Positions 10,704 through 21,624 of a stretch of DNA of 64,000 bases are shown one piece after another. Position numbers and translations under genes: made by a program. The notes beneath the pieces are model-generated. The model was not told the origin of the DNA. It made no database searches and worked only from the letters and a program-made list of their open reading frames with translations. The DNA is from Saussurea involucrata (taxonomy: Eukaryota > Streptophyta > Magnoliopsida > Asterales > Asteraceae), in assembly GCA_033807775.1 (NCBI GenBank), contig CM066327.1, positions 90,790,295-90,854,294 on the forward strand, written 5' to 3'. Positions within the stretch are counted from its first letter, which is position 1. Every line of letters starts with the position of its first letter.

Positions 10704-11822
10704 TTACGGGCCCGGGGTGTGACTGACTGAATGTCTCATTGGCACGGTTGAAGGGGCGGGATTTGGACACTCTCCACGAGTGTGTCCTACGCATTGGCAC
10801 CGAGTACATCTTCGTTGTATCGAACTTTCACCACGTGATGGACGTCGGTCGTTCTTTCTCGGTCTCCCGGCCCTGTTCTTATCCATTAAAGGTGGATAGC
10901 ATGGTGGAAGCGGGTCGGGTGGATACACCCATGCTGCAGGGGGTCCAGCTGGGTTTATTACCTCCACGTATGTTTTCCGGTAATATTCGGACGTGAAGAA
11001 AGGTACAGCCAAGTCGCTGCAATCTATACGACCCATATATGTTGCTGCAGCGATGGCATGGCCGCACGGTAACCCAGATTTATCCCATTCGCGACACGAA
11101 CAAAGGTGGTCTTCCATATTCACAATCGCGTGAATATAGTCATCATGCACCTCGTACTTCCCATACCCGATTGCTCTTACCGTCCATGTCGCCGCACGAC
11201 GCGCCCTGTACTGAACGATATTCTCCACCGTTGGTGTGAGTGCATTTTGTATCTCAGCTCCTTTTAGGCGTCGAATTTGGTACCACTCTTGTTGAAAGGC
11301 CCGAAAGTAGTCCATAAGATTAACAATCGGACATCTACGCGCAAAACGGGAGAGTGCATTCACAGACTCTGCACTATTCGAGGTCAGAATGTCATACCGT
11401 TGTCCAGGAAAATGGGCCGCGGACCACCTCTCTGGTCCAGCTTCGTCAAAGACTTTGGCTGCTTCATTGGCACTATATCGTAGCATATTCATGTACTTGT
11501 TAAACTCCCGATCCGTATATGCTCTGCATGCCGCCTAATAGACATCCTTGTAGGTGGTAATACGTTTGTCCTTGGATTTGGCGTTCATCTCCAAATGTCG
11601 ACAGCAGATGGCGTGAGGGGCGTTTGGGTACATGGCAGAGATTGCGGCGCTTATGGAAGGAGCCCTGTCAGACATAAACACCAACCCTTGCGGGTCTCCG
11701 ATAGCTTGTCTCAACATGGACATAAACCAAGTCCACTCGTCCCCGGTTTCAGACTTGCCTACGCCGAAAGCTACTGGAACGATGGAGTTATCCCCGTCCA
11801 TGGCAACCGCCAAGAAAGAAGT
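10704..11822 (-). pseudogene. MULE (MuDR-type) transposase, 5'-truncated with one nonsense codon
   Basis: On the minus strand the recognisable frame opens at about 11822 inside the DDE domain (LAVAMDGDNSIVPVAFGV). It continues through MSDRAPSI (the second catalytic Asp region) and CCRHL, and meets a TAG at about 11535-11537 (KDVY*AACRAYTDREF). It then runs without interruption to 10704. The C-terminal part has a SWIM zinc finger (CSCREWDKSGLPCGHAIAAA) and a CCHC knuckle (CTRCQCVGHTRGEC). The part that normally precedes LAVAMDG, with the first catalytic Asp and the N-terminal DNA-binding region, is missing; only ~370 bp separate this point from the inverted repeat. A defective copy is the simplest reading. 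Confidence 0.85.
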
Positions 11823-12188
11823 ATGAAATCGGTGTGTGGATTATGGCTTGCATTTTACATCTATTTATCAATGAAACAACCAACATTGATGACAACCAAT
11901 CTCTCATTTCATCCACAAACTGGTATTCCAAAAACACTGATTTAACATTGATTCAAACATGCAAATGAATTTCAACCACAAATCGGTCTTCAAAGTACAA
12001 TAATTGTGGAAAAAAACAGTAAAAACATGCAAAATTCGTTTAAGTACAGGGGTTGAAAGTGTAAATTTCCAGGGACCAAAAGTGTAAATTTCCAGGGACC
12101 AAAACTGTAAAATTTGGTCCATCGCGGGCTGCGATCGCGGGTAGGGGCCAAATGTGCACTGCGGGGCAATTTTGGCCAAAGTTCGTGC
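11823..12188. other. Right subterminal region of the MULE, non-coding
   Basis: No transposase homology is visible upstream of the truncation point near 11822. The stretch contains ordinary AT-rich sequence and then two copies of CCAGGGACCAAAA and a GCGATCGCGGG motif near 12131 leading into the inverted repeat. The deletion that removed the transposase N-terminus must map near 11822. Confidence 0.7.
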
Positions 12189-12460
12189 CACGTCAGCCCG
12201 CGATCGCGGGGGTCAAAGGAAGTCAAATGCGGGCAGGGACCAAAACTGCCAACACGGGCATTCTTGAGGGGGGAAATCTGGACCGCAGGCATTCTTGAGG
12301 GACCAACGTGGGCAAAGTGGGCAAAGTTTGGTGACACGTGGCCTGGGGCCCGCGACCGCGGGCTCCATCGTGAATTTTTGGGGCATTTTTGTAAGATGAG
12401 AGAGATTTGTGGCATTTTGGTAAGTGATGGTCAAAGTTAGGGTATTTTAATTAATTTCCC
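12189..12460 (-). repeat. Right terminal inverted repeat of the MULE
   Basis: Inverted copy of 4458-4736, ending ATTTTAATTAATTTCCC directly before the 9-bp duplication at 12461-12469. Interior to it (12055-12188) lie further short motifs, 'CCAGGGACCAAAA' (twice) and GCGATCGCGGG, shared in style with the left subterminal region. Confidence 0.88.
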
Positions 12461-12744
12461 TAAAATTTATTCGTCTTTCATAAATATCCATATCATAATA
12501 AATTAATTTAATTGTTTTCATAAATACATCAATTGATTGGTTTGTATAGTTCTTACGAATTATTTAAAACCCCCACTATAATAATATATTATATAATACT
12601 CTAATTATACTCATACAATACAATACCATACATCTTGATTTTAATATTTTCTTTTATTTTTAATTAAATACTTTTAACAATATACATGTAAACATTTCCA
12701 ACATCTCATCCTCTGTACTATTTGCATATTAAAACGCATCCTAA

Positions 12745-13366
12745 GGGCATCTACACACGGCTTGCATTTCCAATTGCAAAGCCATGTGGTGTCAGAATTT
12801 CAATGCCACATGGGATATGGATTGCACTTCTTGCAATTCCATTTGCAAGCCACATCATCACATGAAACCCCTGATTTATTTTAATTATTTGAATAAGTTA
12901 AATGGTTATTTAAAACAATAAATATTGCAAATTTAATTAAATATTACAATTATTTAAATATTGCACCATATCGTCTCAATTTATTTTAATTATTTACATA
13001 AATAAAATGGGTTTTTAAAACAATAAACTTTATAAATTAAAAATATTAATTTATTTATATATTAAATTAAAACAATGAATTATAAAAAAAATGATTGTAT
13101 TATATTATTATATCATATATTAATCATTTATTTGAAATTTATATTTATATTTTAATTAACATTAAATTAAAATAAAGAATTTTATATATCATTTTATATT
13201 AATTAAAAAATAGAATGTATATAATAATTTATAAAGTAATTAATAAATGTTGTAGTGGAGACCACTTTTGAAAGTGTAGGTGGATTGCATGTGTGTAGAA
13301 GGTAATTGCAAAAGCTGATGTGGCACAATTGAAAGTGTAAATTGAATTGCAGGGATGTGGATGGTC
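12745..13366. mobile_element. Harbinger/Tourist-type MITE (622 bp)
   Basis: Flanked by TAA on both sides (12742-12744, 13367-13369). Ends GGGCATCTACACACGG at left and, as reverse complement, GACCATCCACATCCC at right, with further inverted similarity (TTGCAATT, GCCACAT). The interior is AT-rich with no ORF. Confidence 0.7.
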
Positions 13367-13427
13367 TAACAAACCCATATTATTTATGATATTGAAGGGA
13401 TTACATAAATAGAAATCTAAATTTTAA

Positions 13428-14247
13428 GAGCACCTTCAACAACTTTTTTAAGATAGAGAAAATTGACATTTTATTTTTTAAAGGTGCGTTTGGTTCGTCG
13501 GATTACAATGGAATTGAGCGGAATTGGAATGGTCAATTCCATTGACCGAATTCCAACGTTATGCTTGGTTAGTTTTTGTTAAGAGTTGGAATCTCTAGAT
13601 TCCCACAAAATTGATTAATCCTTCGTGTTGAGGAAAGAATTCAAATCCATTCCTTTGGAATCTGTTGCAAAATACAAAAAAAAACAACTCTAACCTGGAT
13701 ATATATTAAAGAAGGTAATTTTTGTCAATTTTCATTAATCCATTCCAATTCATTTGTAATCAAACAGACAGATTCTAATTCATTTAACAGATTACATTCC
13801 ATTTTCTGCCAACCTAACACTTGGTCAAACTTGATAACATTTCATTCCAATTCCTTTGATAGATTCCATTCGATCAGAAATCGTCTTCAAACCAAATGCA
13901 CCCTAAATTGATCCAACAACTTCTCTATAATATTCTATAAAATAGAGAAAACTAGGAAAAATCCAAATTTAGAGAGTTCTCTAAAACTTGGTAGATGGAG
14001 AGAGAAATTATTTTTTTATTAATTACCACCAATAGGGTTGAGTTATTATTATTTTTTACAAATTATTTTTAAAAGATGTATTGGAATGATAAGTATGAAT
14101 AATATTTTAATAATATTTTAATAATATTTTAGATGTTGAAATATCTAAAATAGAAAATTTGTTGGAGGTAAATATAATTTTTTTAGAGATTTTTACTTTT
14201 AAGTCTTTATTTTAAAAATATATATAGAGAATTTGTTAGAGATGCTC
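13428..14247. mobile_element. Outer MITE interrupted by a second MITE
   Basis: Left end GAGCACCTTCAACAAC; right end, reverse complement, GAGCATCTCTAACAAATT. The flank is TAA at left and TAG at right, so the target duplication is imperfect. The interior is AT-rich with 'AATAATATTTT' triplication near 14100. It is interrupted at 13482-13903 by a separate element. Confidence 0.6.
13482..13903. mobile_element. Inner MITE with GGTGCGTTTGGTT ends (422 bp)
   Basis: Inverted termini AGGTGCGTTTGGTT and GGGTGCATTTGGTT with TAA flanks (13479-13481 and 13904-13906). Several internal copies of ATTCCATT/AATGGAAT give extra pairing. It lies inside the MITE at 13428-14247. Confidence 0.7.
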
Positions 14248-14312
14248 TAGACTTTTAGGTAAAAACAAGTTAAAGGACCACAAAAGGAAGGTTTTAAGTA
14301 GTCTAGGGACCA

Positions 14313-14323
14313 TTTATATAAAA
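14313..14323 (+). promoter_or_regulatory. TATA box of the WD40-like gene
   Basis: TTTATATAAAA lies about 220 bp before the ATG at 14535, the only good TATA motif between the upstream MITE and the gene. The leader would run from about 14345 to 14534. Confidence 0.55.
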
Positions 14324-14534
14324 TTGAATTGAATGCAGCCATTACAGAAGGAAATCCCCAATTGAACTCCACTTCAGTTGAGTTGTTTTCAAGAGGTGAA
14401 CAACACCTCCTCTCCTTGTTGTCACTATCATAATCAAGTTGGTCGTAATCAGAACCAGCTGCTGCTAACCACTGCTACTGGAACTGCAATTGAATAACTT
14501 GAATTGCGGATTTTGCAAAATTGAATGAAAGATT

Positions 14535-16797
14535 ATGGATGTGTTCGGCGGTAGGAATCGTAGAATAACAATGTCTAATAGCACCGCTAGTGGCGGAAAT
14601 AGGCGGCCACCGCTGTGCGGTGGTCGGAGGAGGGTTGTTGCTACGAAAAAGCGTGGCTGGACCAACCCACTGGCGGTCAACAACACCGTCAACAAAATTC
14701 ACCGAAGGGAGATTTGTTCCAAACCTCACCGTTCCTCTTCAATCACAAAATCTCTACACAGATTTTGCAACTTTAGATTGACGGTAGTCCCCTCCCACCT
14801 CACCTATTTTGTTCTTCAATTTTCTCCTGTCCATTATTATGCAACTAAATTCTTTGAAAATTCAGTGACATAATTTGGGATACAGTACAGATACGTATTT
14901 TAGGGTTCCTTTCTTATGCGTTTAAATCAAACAGAACTCACAACTAGTCCTTTTTATTTCTTTCAAGTTGGATGCTGGAATCCCTAATGGCCATGATTGA
15001 CTGGACTGAGTTTTAGTTAAGCTTAATCAATCGCAGCAAAATTTTCAGGATTTGCTGTGATATATTATGATCATTTGATATTTCTAAAATAATTTGATTA
15101 TACTTCCAATTTTGCATAAATTTGATTAAGATATAGACATTATAAATTTTGGTTGTGTGTATTGATCTAATCTGTGTTTCAGGCAAGGTACACTTGTGAT
15201 CTTAGCTATTAAATGCCGTGCAACAAATATGTGCATGTTTATTGTTTTGTAAGATAAGCTTATTGGTTGTTTCTTGTCCAGTCTAAGAATCTTTATTCCT
15301 AAAGGGGATGGGGAACCAAACATGTGATCCAATGAAAGGGTTAAAACTTAAGCATGATATATGAACAATTTATTTTTATGATGCTTCTATTTTGTTTTGG
15401 TTTCCAAATTTGGAATATGATGTTTATTCTCCAATTAGGGAGCATGAGAAGATAAGAATCAGAATTAGGGTTTAGTTTGGTTGTCATACGTCTCTTTCTG
15501 CATACCTGCTGCCCCATTTTATGTACATTGTATATTGATGGGTTTCACTTGTTAATCTATACATGCTTGTGAATCCTGAACATTTACATGGAACACTGGA
15601 CCATCAGGTCTTGTAATCAAGAGAAATGTTTTACAGAGGCCTGTGAAAGTATGCCTGCATAGATCTGCGAAATATCCACATTTATTTTTGAAACCATATA
15701 ACTCTTTCAGAGTATTAACTGATGTTTTCATCTTCGTAGACAGTGACGGATTCAGAAATTTTAATAACGGGCGTCGGAATTTAAATAACACAAATATTTG
15801 TACAATGTTATAACCTATTTACGTTTTACCTAAAAATACAAATGTTATTACATACCTACAACTTAATAACACATTTGAACTTTATAAATCTAACTTATAA
15901 CTAACATGCAAATAATTTTTTTAAATAAAGATAAACGGTAAGACATATTAATAAAATTTTCTTTAATTGGTCTCTCAAAACAATATACAAATTTGTAAAA
16001 TGTAAGTGAGATAGACAAGATTAAGATGTGATACATCTATATTATAGTTCCACTTTCACTTATAATAAAATAGATAAAAACTAAGTAAAAAATTTGACCG
16101 TGAACCCAAAGAAGCAACTACCCAGGAAAGACAGATGGGCACCGTTTCTTTTGGCCAATAAAAAGAAGCCATAGAAGATAAAAGTATGGAATGGTTGGAC
16201 AATTTTTTAAGAATATGGAGTAAAATCCAATCTATAAGGGGGTCAAAAAGGATATATATTGATAAAAAGTTAACTTTTCAGTATAAAATCTTCTTCTTAT
16301 TGCAAGCTTATGGGGGTCAGCTGACCCCCCTCCTCTAGTAGTACATCCGCCCCTGTTCGTAGACAAGGCAAATTCTTTTCCATAGTTAATATGTTGACAA
16401 TATTTTCTGTTGGTTTAAGCTTGATGTGTTCTTTGTTCCGTTCACTTAATTTTCATGTTTTATGTTAGCCTGTTATATATGAATGTATTAAGAAATTTGG
16501 TTCCTCATAGTAAAGTTAAATTGCTTTCAGATAATACTCAAGATCAAGTAACTTTCTTACCTTCAATAAATTTAGACAGTGATATGGAGGTGACATAACG
16601 CATTAATTCTAATTATTAATGGGTAAATTTATAAATAGCATGATATCTAAAGCTTCTTTTTGCATTTCAACTCGACACAACTATGCCTTGTCTAAAATTT
16701 TGTCATAAACATCTTCTCACAAATTATTGAGATTAAGCCTTGACTATGCCCACACGTTATAACCAAGTTAACAATTCAGGATAAAACGACACATGCA

Positions 16798-16841
<44 letters not shown>

Positions 16842-18225
16842 GAACTTTCACAACGATATTGGAAAAGCTATCTTTTCGTAAATATACTTGTATGTTTATG
16901 GTGACGTATGTATATATATTTTTATGCAAATACTTATATTAGATATATTAAACGATATTCATATCTAATATCTTAATATGGCTAGTCTATGAATTTTATT
17001 GTACTTTGAACAATTTTTCCTTTGGGAAGACACAGGCACACTATAATCAATCTATTTTTTAGGCAAGTACTCTTTGCTTCTTCCTGCTAATAAATCTTTT
17101 GGATGGTTTAATTTTTTTTTCCTTCCATACATTGAACTATTAATAGGTTGTCTTTATCATTGATTAAGGGCAATTTGCCATATTGGGCATATAAGTTATA
17201 GTGATGTCTGTATTTGGTTTGACCTAAACTTTATGTTACACCTTTTGTTAATTTTTTTTAGTTGTATCAGGAGAGATACGATATCCATTATCCTGTGGGA
17301 CAATGTTCATTAGTATTGCCATTGTTGATGAAAAGAGCAAAAGTCATTGAAATCGTGGTGGTACATGATATTGTCTTTGCTCTTGCAAGTTCTGGTGTTT
17401 GTGCAGCTTTTAGTAGAGGTGATGACGCTGATGTCTTATCGTCAACAATTTATTGTTTTACTTAAAAATTATGTGTATAGCGAGACTAACTTAAAGTTTT
17501 TTCTTGATTGGCACTCTAAATGCAGATACGAACAAGAGGATATGTTTCTTGAATATATATCCAGATGAAGTCATTCGGAGCTTGTTTTATAATAAAAATA
17601 ATGAGTCATTAATTACAGTGTCTGTATATGCTTCAGATAACTTCAGTTCATTGAAATGCCGATCAATAAGAATAGAGTGGGTCCATCTATTACTCATTTC
17701 TTTTAAGCGTTTCCTTTTTCTGTACTTGTGTCATAATACTTGAACAAAGTACATGAACTTGTTAATTGACACCCAATTCGTCCTTAATGGTAGATACATA
17801 CAAAGAGGCAAACCTGATGAAGGGTTTCCGCTTTTTGAGACAGAGTCTTTGAAATGGCCTGGCTTTGTGGAGTTCGATGATGTGAATGAAAAGGTGCTTA
17901 CCTTCTCTGCACAGGATAGGTATGTTTCCTTATCTTTCAAATAATACTTGATACTTGATGTTGCTGCTTCTGATTCTGATTCTTATTCTCTTTACTTCAG
18001 CATATACAAGGTCTTTGACCTGAAGAACTATACATTGTTATACTCAATAGCTGACCAACAGGTTGAAGAAATCAAGATCAGGTAATTTCTTTCACTCACT
18101 CACTCCCTCTCCTTCCCTCCCTTCAAGATCAAGTTTCTAAAGGAAACCATAGCAATATTCATTAAATTACTTATTAATAAATAACTAAAAGAAAATAGTT
18201 TGTTTTTCCGACAATCCGTACATAA

Positions 18226-18263
<38 letters not shown>

Positions 18264-18608
18264 CTAATAAATTGTAAACCATCATTTTCGTGTAAACCGT
18301 GTAAACCGTCGATTTCATAGGTTTTTTTGATGAAATTGTTTCATATCATTCATTTCTTGATGAAAGTTTTTTTATGAAATTTGTAGTTTCATAGGTTTTT
18401 TTCATTCTTATGAAACTGTTTCATATATTTTCGTTTTCACCTATGAAACTACAAATTTCATAAAAAAAATTCATCAAGAAATGAATGATATGAAACAATT
18501 TCATCAAAATAAACAATTCCATAAAAAAAATTATCAAAAAAACCTATGAAATCGAGGGTTTACACGGTTTACACGAAAATGATGGTTTACAATTTATTAT
18601 CCCTCTAG

Positions 18609-18639
<31 letters not shown>

Positions 18640-21409
18640 GCAACAAATAGATAGAAGTTCAACACACAATAGGGTTTATCTCATTGAAACTATTCCAGCT
18701 CTGTCACCCAGAAACAAAAATGGCATGTTAGACTTATATCTCGTAAGCTTCTTTTGGTGGCAAATATACTTGTGGAGACTCTTGCCAGACATAAGATGAT
18801 AAGATATCCTTTCTTTGAGCAGAAATCCAGCCTTCCGATGTGATTTTGCTTGTGAAAATATAAACTGTGAGCAACTAGACTTGGGGGGTATAAGCTTGTA
18901 CATGTGACTTTCGAAGTTTAGCCTACAAATGTTTTTCTCTAAAAAGTAAAAACAAATATCATCCATGTCACATTTTCCTATTTCATGCTCCAAAATCGTG
19001 TTCTACTCTTTTAGGATGGAGGGAGGGAGTTACAATCAATGCTTCTATCTTACCTATTAGCTTATTACTCACCACAATTTGAGAGATATTTGTGCCTTAC
19101 CATTTACACATGGTTGCTTCTATTGTCTCCCCTTTTTAGTGGCCCATGTGCAAGCTCGTATCTATCCACATTCTTCATATATTAGTGTCATCCATGTCGA
19201 TGTTACAGTTATACGTGCTACGATGACATTTAAAAAGATTAACAGTTTCATTTAAATAACTATATTTCTGTAAGGTGAATGCTTTAATAAGGAAAGTAGG
19301 ACATTTATTAATGGACTTCGTGACTTGAACTTTTTTCTAGTCAAGGTCTTTATTTCTTCTATAAACTTTGGAGTAGTATCTGTTCATGTATATTCAATTA
19401 TTCCTGTTCGCTTACCTTTTTCTAGTTAAGGTTTTTATTTCTTCTAAAATCCTATGTACCTGGAACAGCCCTGGCATCATGTTACTGATTTTCAGTAGGA
19501 GTCAGAGCCATGTTCCTCTGAAGATATTATCTATCGAAGATGGCACAGTTCTAAAAGATTTCCATCATTTATTGCATCGCAATAAGAAGGTGGATTTTAT
19601 TGAACAATTCAATGAAAAGCTTCTTGTTAAGCAAGACAATGAGAATCTCCAGATTCTTGATGTAAGTTCAAACTCAAGTTCCTTACCACTATGCATCTTA
19701 TTTGTAGCCTTATGTATCTCCACCTTAATTACATACATCTTTTCTTGTAGGTCCGCAATGCGGAGGTGAAAGAAGTTGCTAGCACCGAGTTTATGACTCC
19801 ATCAGCGTTTATATTTCTGTATGAGAATCAGCTTTTTCTAACATTTAGAAATCAAACTGTCTCTGTTTGGAACTTCCGGGGGGAACTTGTTACGTCATTT
19901 GAGGACCATGTACTATCGCATCCAGACTGCAACACTAACAACATCTATATAACTAGCGATCAAGACCTCATAGTTTCCTTCTGCAAGGCAGATAACGAAC
20001 CGTTGACTGATAGAAGAGGTACATTTTTATGCCCTTTTTACGTACATTTCAACAACACACACACTCTTTAACTATAATCTTATTATAATCCGGTGCATCT
20101 ATGAAGTTTAATAATCACAAGTTTAAACCGAACATGAATCTTTACGGGTATTAATGGTAAATGTCTGCTAAATATACATTAATGGAAAGTTATTCTGCCT
20201 TTTTGACGTCAATACATGGATCTTCCTTGATGTATTTTATGCATCAAATTGGTTTAGAAAGGGCATGGTGCTATTTTTAAAGAGATATCGTCACAAAAAA
20301 ACTAGGGAAGGATAAATCTGGTATTTCCTGTGCTCTGGTAGCTTTGCCATCTAAAACAACTAATAAACCTGAGGGAGAAATTTATGGGTGTTGAATAGAT
20401 ACAATTGAATGACCAACTTAACTCAACATATGAACCAGCTGTTAGAAATCGAAACATAAAGGGCCAGTTTCTGCTGTGCAAGAATGTAAAATGTGTGTGT
20501 AGTCCATAAGACTGTACTGCCATGCACGTAGTGAACTATGTGGACGTGTCTCTCTGTTTTCTCAACATAATCGTTAAGATGTCGTAAATTTAAACAAATG
20601 AAACACGTTCTTTATGCATAAAGTCAAAAAGCTTTTAAATGAAGAGATGAAAATGTAAACAAATAGATACCTAATATTTCTCTTTGATGCTATCTCCTGT
20701 TGCATACTGCACAAAATAGTAAAGTGTAACAAGCAAGTAGATTAGTTTGTTACCCATACAGTTTTTTAGTACCTTAAGGGAGGGTTCATGTGAGAACTGC
20801 AAATAATTTGAGAATCTATAATGTGTACTGCAAATAATTTGAGAATCTATAGTGTGTACTCATTGAAAAATATACACCTTAACATTTTCATTTATGTATG
20901 TCAATGAGTATATTCATCAATGAATATATACTATATATTCATTGATGAATATATTTAGTTGTATTTGTGTTCTGTCAATGAGTATATTCACTAATGAATA
21001 TATACACTAAAAATGTATTTCTTTGGTTCTCAAAATATTTGCGGTTCTCATTTGAACTGGGCTTTAGTACCTTATCCTGTATGTTTTGTTGTTTTCAAAG
21101 CTCAAAACTGCACATATACTTGTGTATTGTGAAGTCTTAACATCTATCTATCTATCTCTGAATGCAGCTGGTTCGATAAATATCAGTAACATATGGACTG
21201 GGAAATGCATAGCAAAAATAAATGCAAGCAATGCGGTTTCCTCGAAGCAGGATGATGATGAAGATGGAAGGTCATCAAATCAAAGGCAGGTTGAAGTGAA
21301 CATGGTTGAAGAGGCACTAGAAGACATAACATCCCTCTACTATGATGAAGAGCGCAATGAAATCTATACAGGTAACAGTAACGGTTTGGTTCATGTTTGG
21401 TCCAACTGA
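14535..21409 (+). CDS. Plant-conserved WD40-like repeat protein, 8 exons, 485 aa
   Basis: Exons by splice site and phase: 14535-14783, 17271-17418, 17526-17676, 17794-17919, 18001-18081, 19469-19661, 19751-20018 and 21168-21409, giving 1,458 coding bases that stay in frame to a TGA. The start is the first ATG of the open exon-1 frame (MDVFGGRNRR) and is followed by a basic, Gly/Arg-rich N-terminus (about residues 1-80). Typical segments are GVCAAFSR, KRICFLN, EVIRSLFYNKNNESLITVSV, LKWPGFVEFDDVN, SIYKVFDLKNYTLLYS, SPGIMLLIFSR, KVDFIEQFNEKLLVKQ, MTPSAFIFLYENQLFLTFRN, VSVWNFRGELVTSFEDH and a terminal EIYTGNSNGLVHVWSN. These look like degenerate WD40 blades of a single beta-propeller and match from memory an uncharacterised transducin/WD40-like family conserved in plants. 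Role unknown; I give no symbol. An acidic insert (QDDDEDGRSSNQ) lies near the C-terminus. No disabling change seen. Confidence 0.88.
15741..16355. mobile_element. hAT-type MITE in intron 1 of the WD40-like gene (615 bp)
   Basis: A perfect 8-bp target duplication TTCGTAGA flanks it (15733-15740 and 16356-16363), the length used by hAT elements. Termini are CAGTGACGGAT at left and, reverse complement, CAGGGGCGGAT at right. The interior is AT-rich and non-coding. Confidence 0.9.
16797..16842 (+). repeat. (GT)n(GA)n microsatellite
   Basis: Compound dinucleotide run in intron 1 of the WD40-like gene. Confidence 0.95.
18225..18635. repeat. Foldback (long hairpin) repeat in intron 5, flanked by (TA)n
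   Basis: 18265-18599 is an almost perfect inverted repeat. The left arm begins TAATAAATTGTAAACC and continues ATCATTTTCGTGTAAACC; the right arm is its complement ending at 18599. Inner arms carry repeated 'TTTCATAGG' and 'ATGAAA' motifs. (TA)n runs border it (18228-18260 and 18608-18635). It is probably a palindromic MITE inserted at a TA site, but the target duplication cannot be resolved within the TA runs. Confidence 0.85.
20777..21064. mobile_element. MITE with 10-bp target duplication in intron 7 (288 bp)
   Basis: TAGTACCTTA flanks both sides (20767-20776 and 21065-21074), fitting a Mutator-type duplication. Ends are AGGGAGGGTTCATGTGAGAA and, reverse complement, AAGCCCAGTTCAAATGAGAA, followed by CxGCAAATAxTTTGAGAA in both arms. 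The interior has 'CAATGAGTATATTCA' motifs in both orientations, and a 33-bp tandem copy of CTGCAAATAATTTGAGAATC near the left end. Confidence 0.85.
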
Positions 21410-21624
21410 AAGATGGAACATGAATGATATGTTGTGGCAGAGTTTACTTACATACATACATGACATCGATAGTTATCTCTGTTCTAGGTACATAATATGT
21501 GTGTTGTGTGTTCTTAGGACGAATAATATCTATATATGTGTATAGTGTTACCTTCTACATTGAGTATGCGGGCTTATTATAGGGGCCCAGTTGCAGAATT
21601 GAATGATAAATGCAATTTTATGAA
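21410..21624 (+). other. Probable 3' untranslated region of the WD40-like gene
   Basis: AT-rich sequence immediately after the TGA at 21409. No canonical AATAAA is obvious, although GATAAATGC near 21606 is weakly similar. Its downstream limit is set by the start of the duplicated repeat at about 21625. Confidence 0.4.

Larger units (their letters stand above)
4458..12460. mobile_element. Mutator-like element (Kaonashi/ULP-type MULE), complete 8,003 bp
   Basis: The termini are inverted (GGGAAATTAATTAAAAT at left, its complement at right). They are flanked by a perfect 9-bp direct duplication TAAAATTTA (4449-4457 and 12461-12469), the size typical of Mutator transposition. Terminal inverted repeats run about 275 bp. 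Inside are two convergent genes: a spliced ULP1-like protease gene on the plus strand (5157-10233) and a MULE transposase with SWIM and CCHC fingers on the minus strand (10704-11822). ULP-like genes carried by MULEs are described in plants as Kaonashi elements (established knowledge). This copy is probably no longer autonomous: the transposase lacks its N-terminus and has a nonsense codon, and the protease gene has two frameshifts. Confidence 0.9.

Noticed and set aside
11595..11945. 116-codon plus-strand ORF opposite the transposase
   Set aside because: Antisense shadow of the MULE transposase; only the minus-strand translation shows family motifs.
18265..18599. Possible microRNA precursor
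   Set aside because: Arms are too long and too perfectly paired, and no microRNA-like seed can be recognised; a foldback MITE is simpler.
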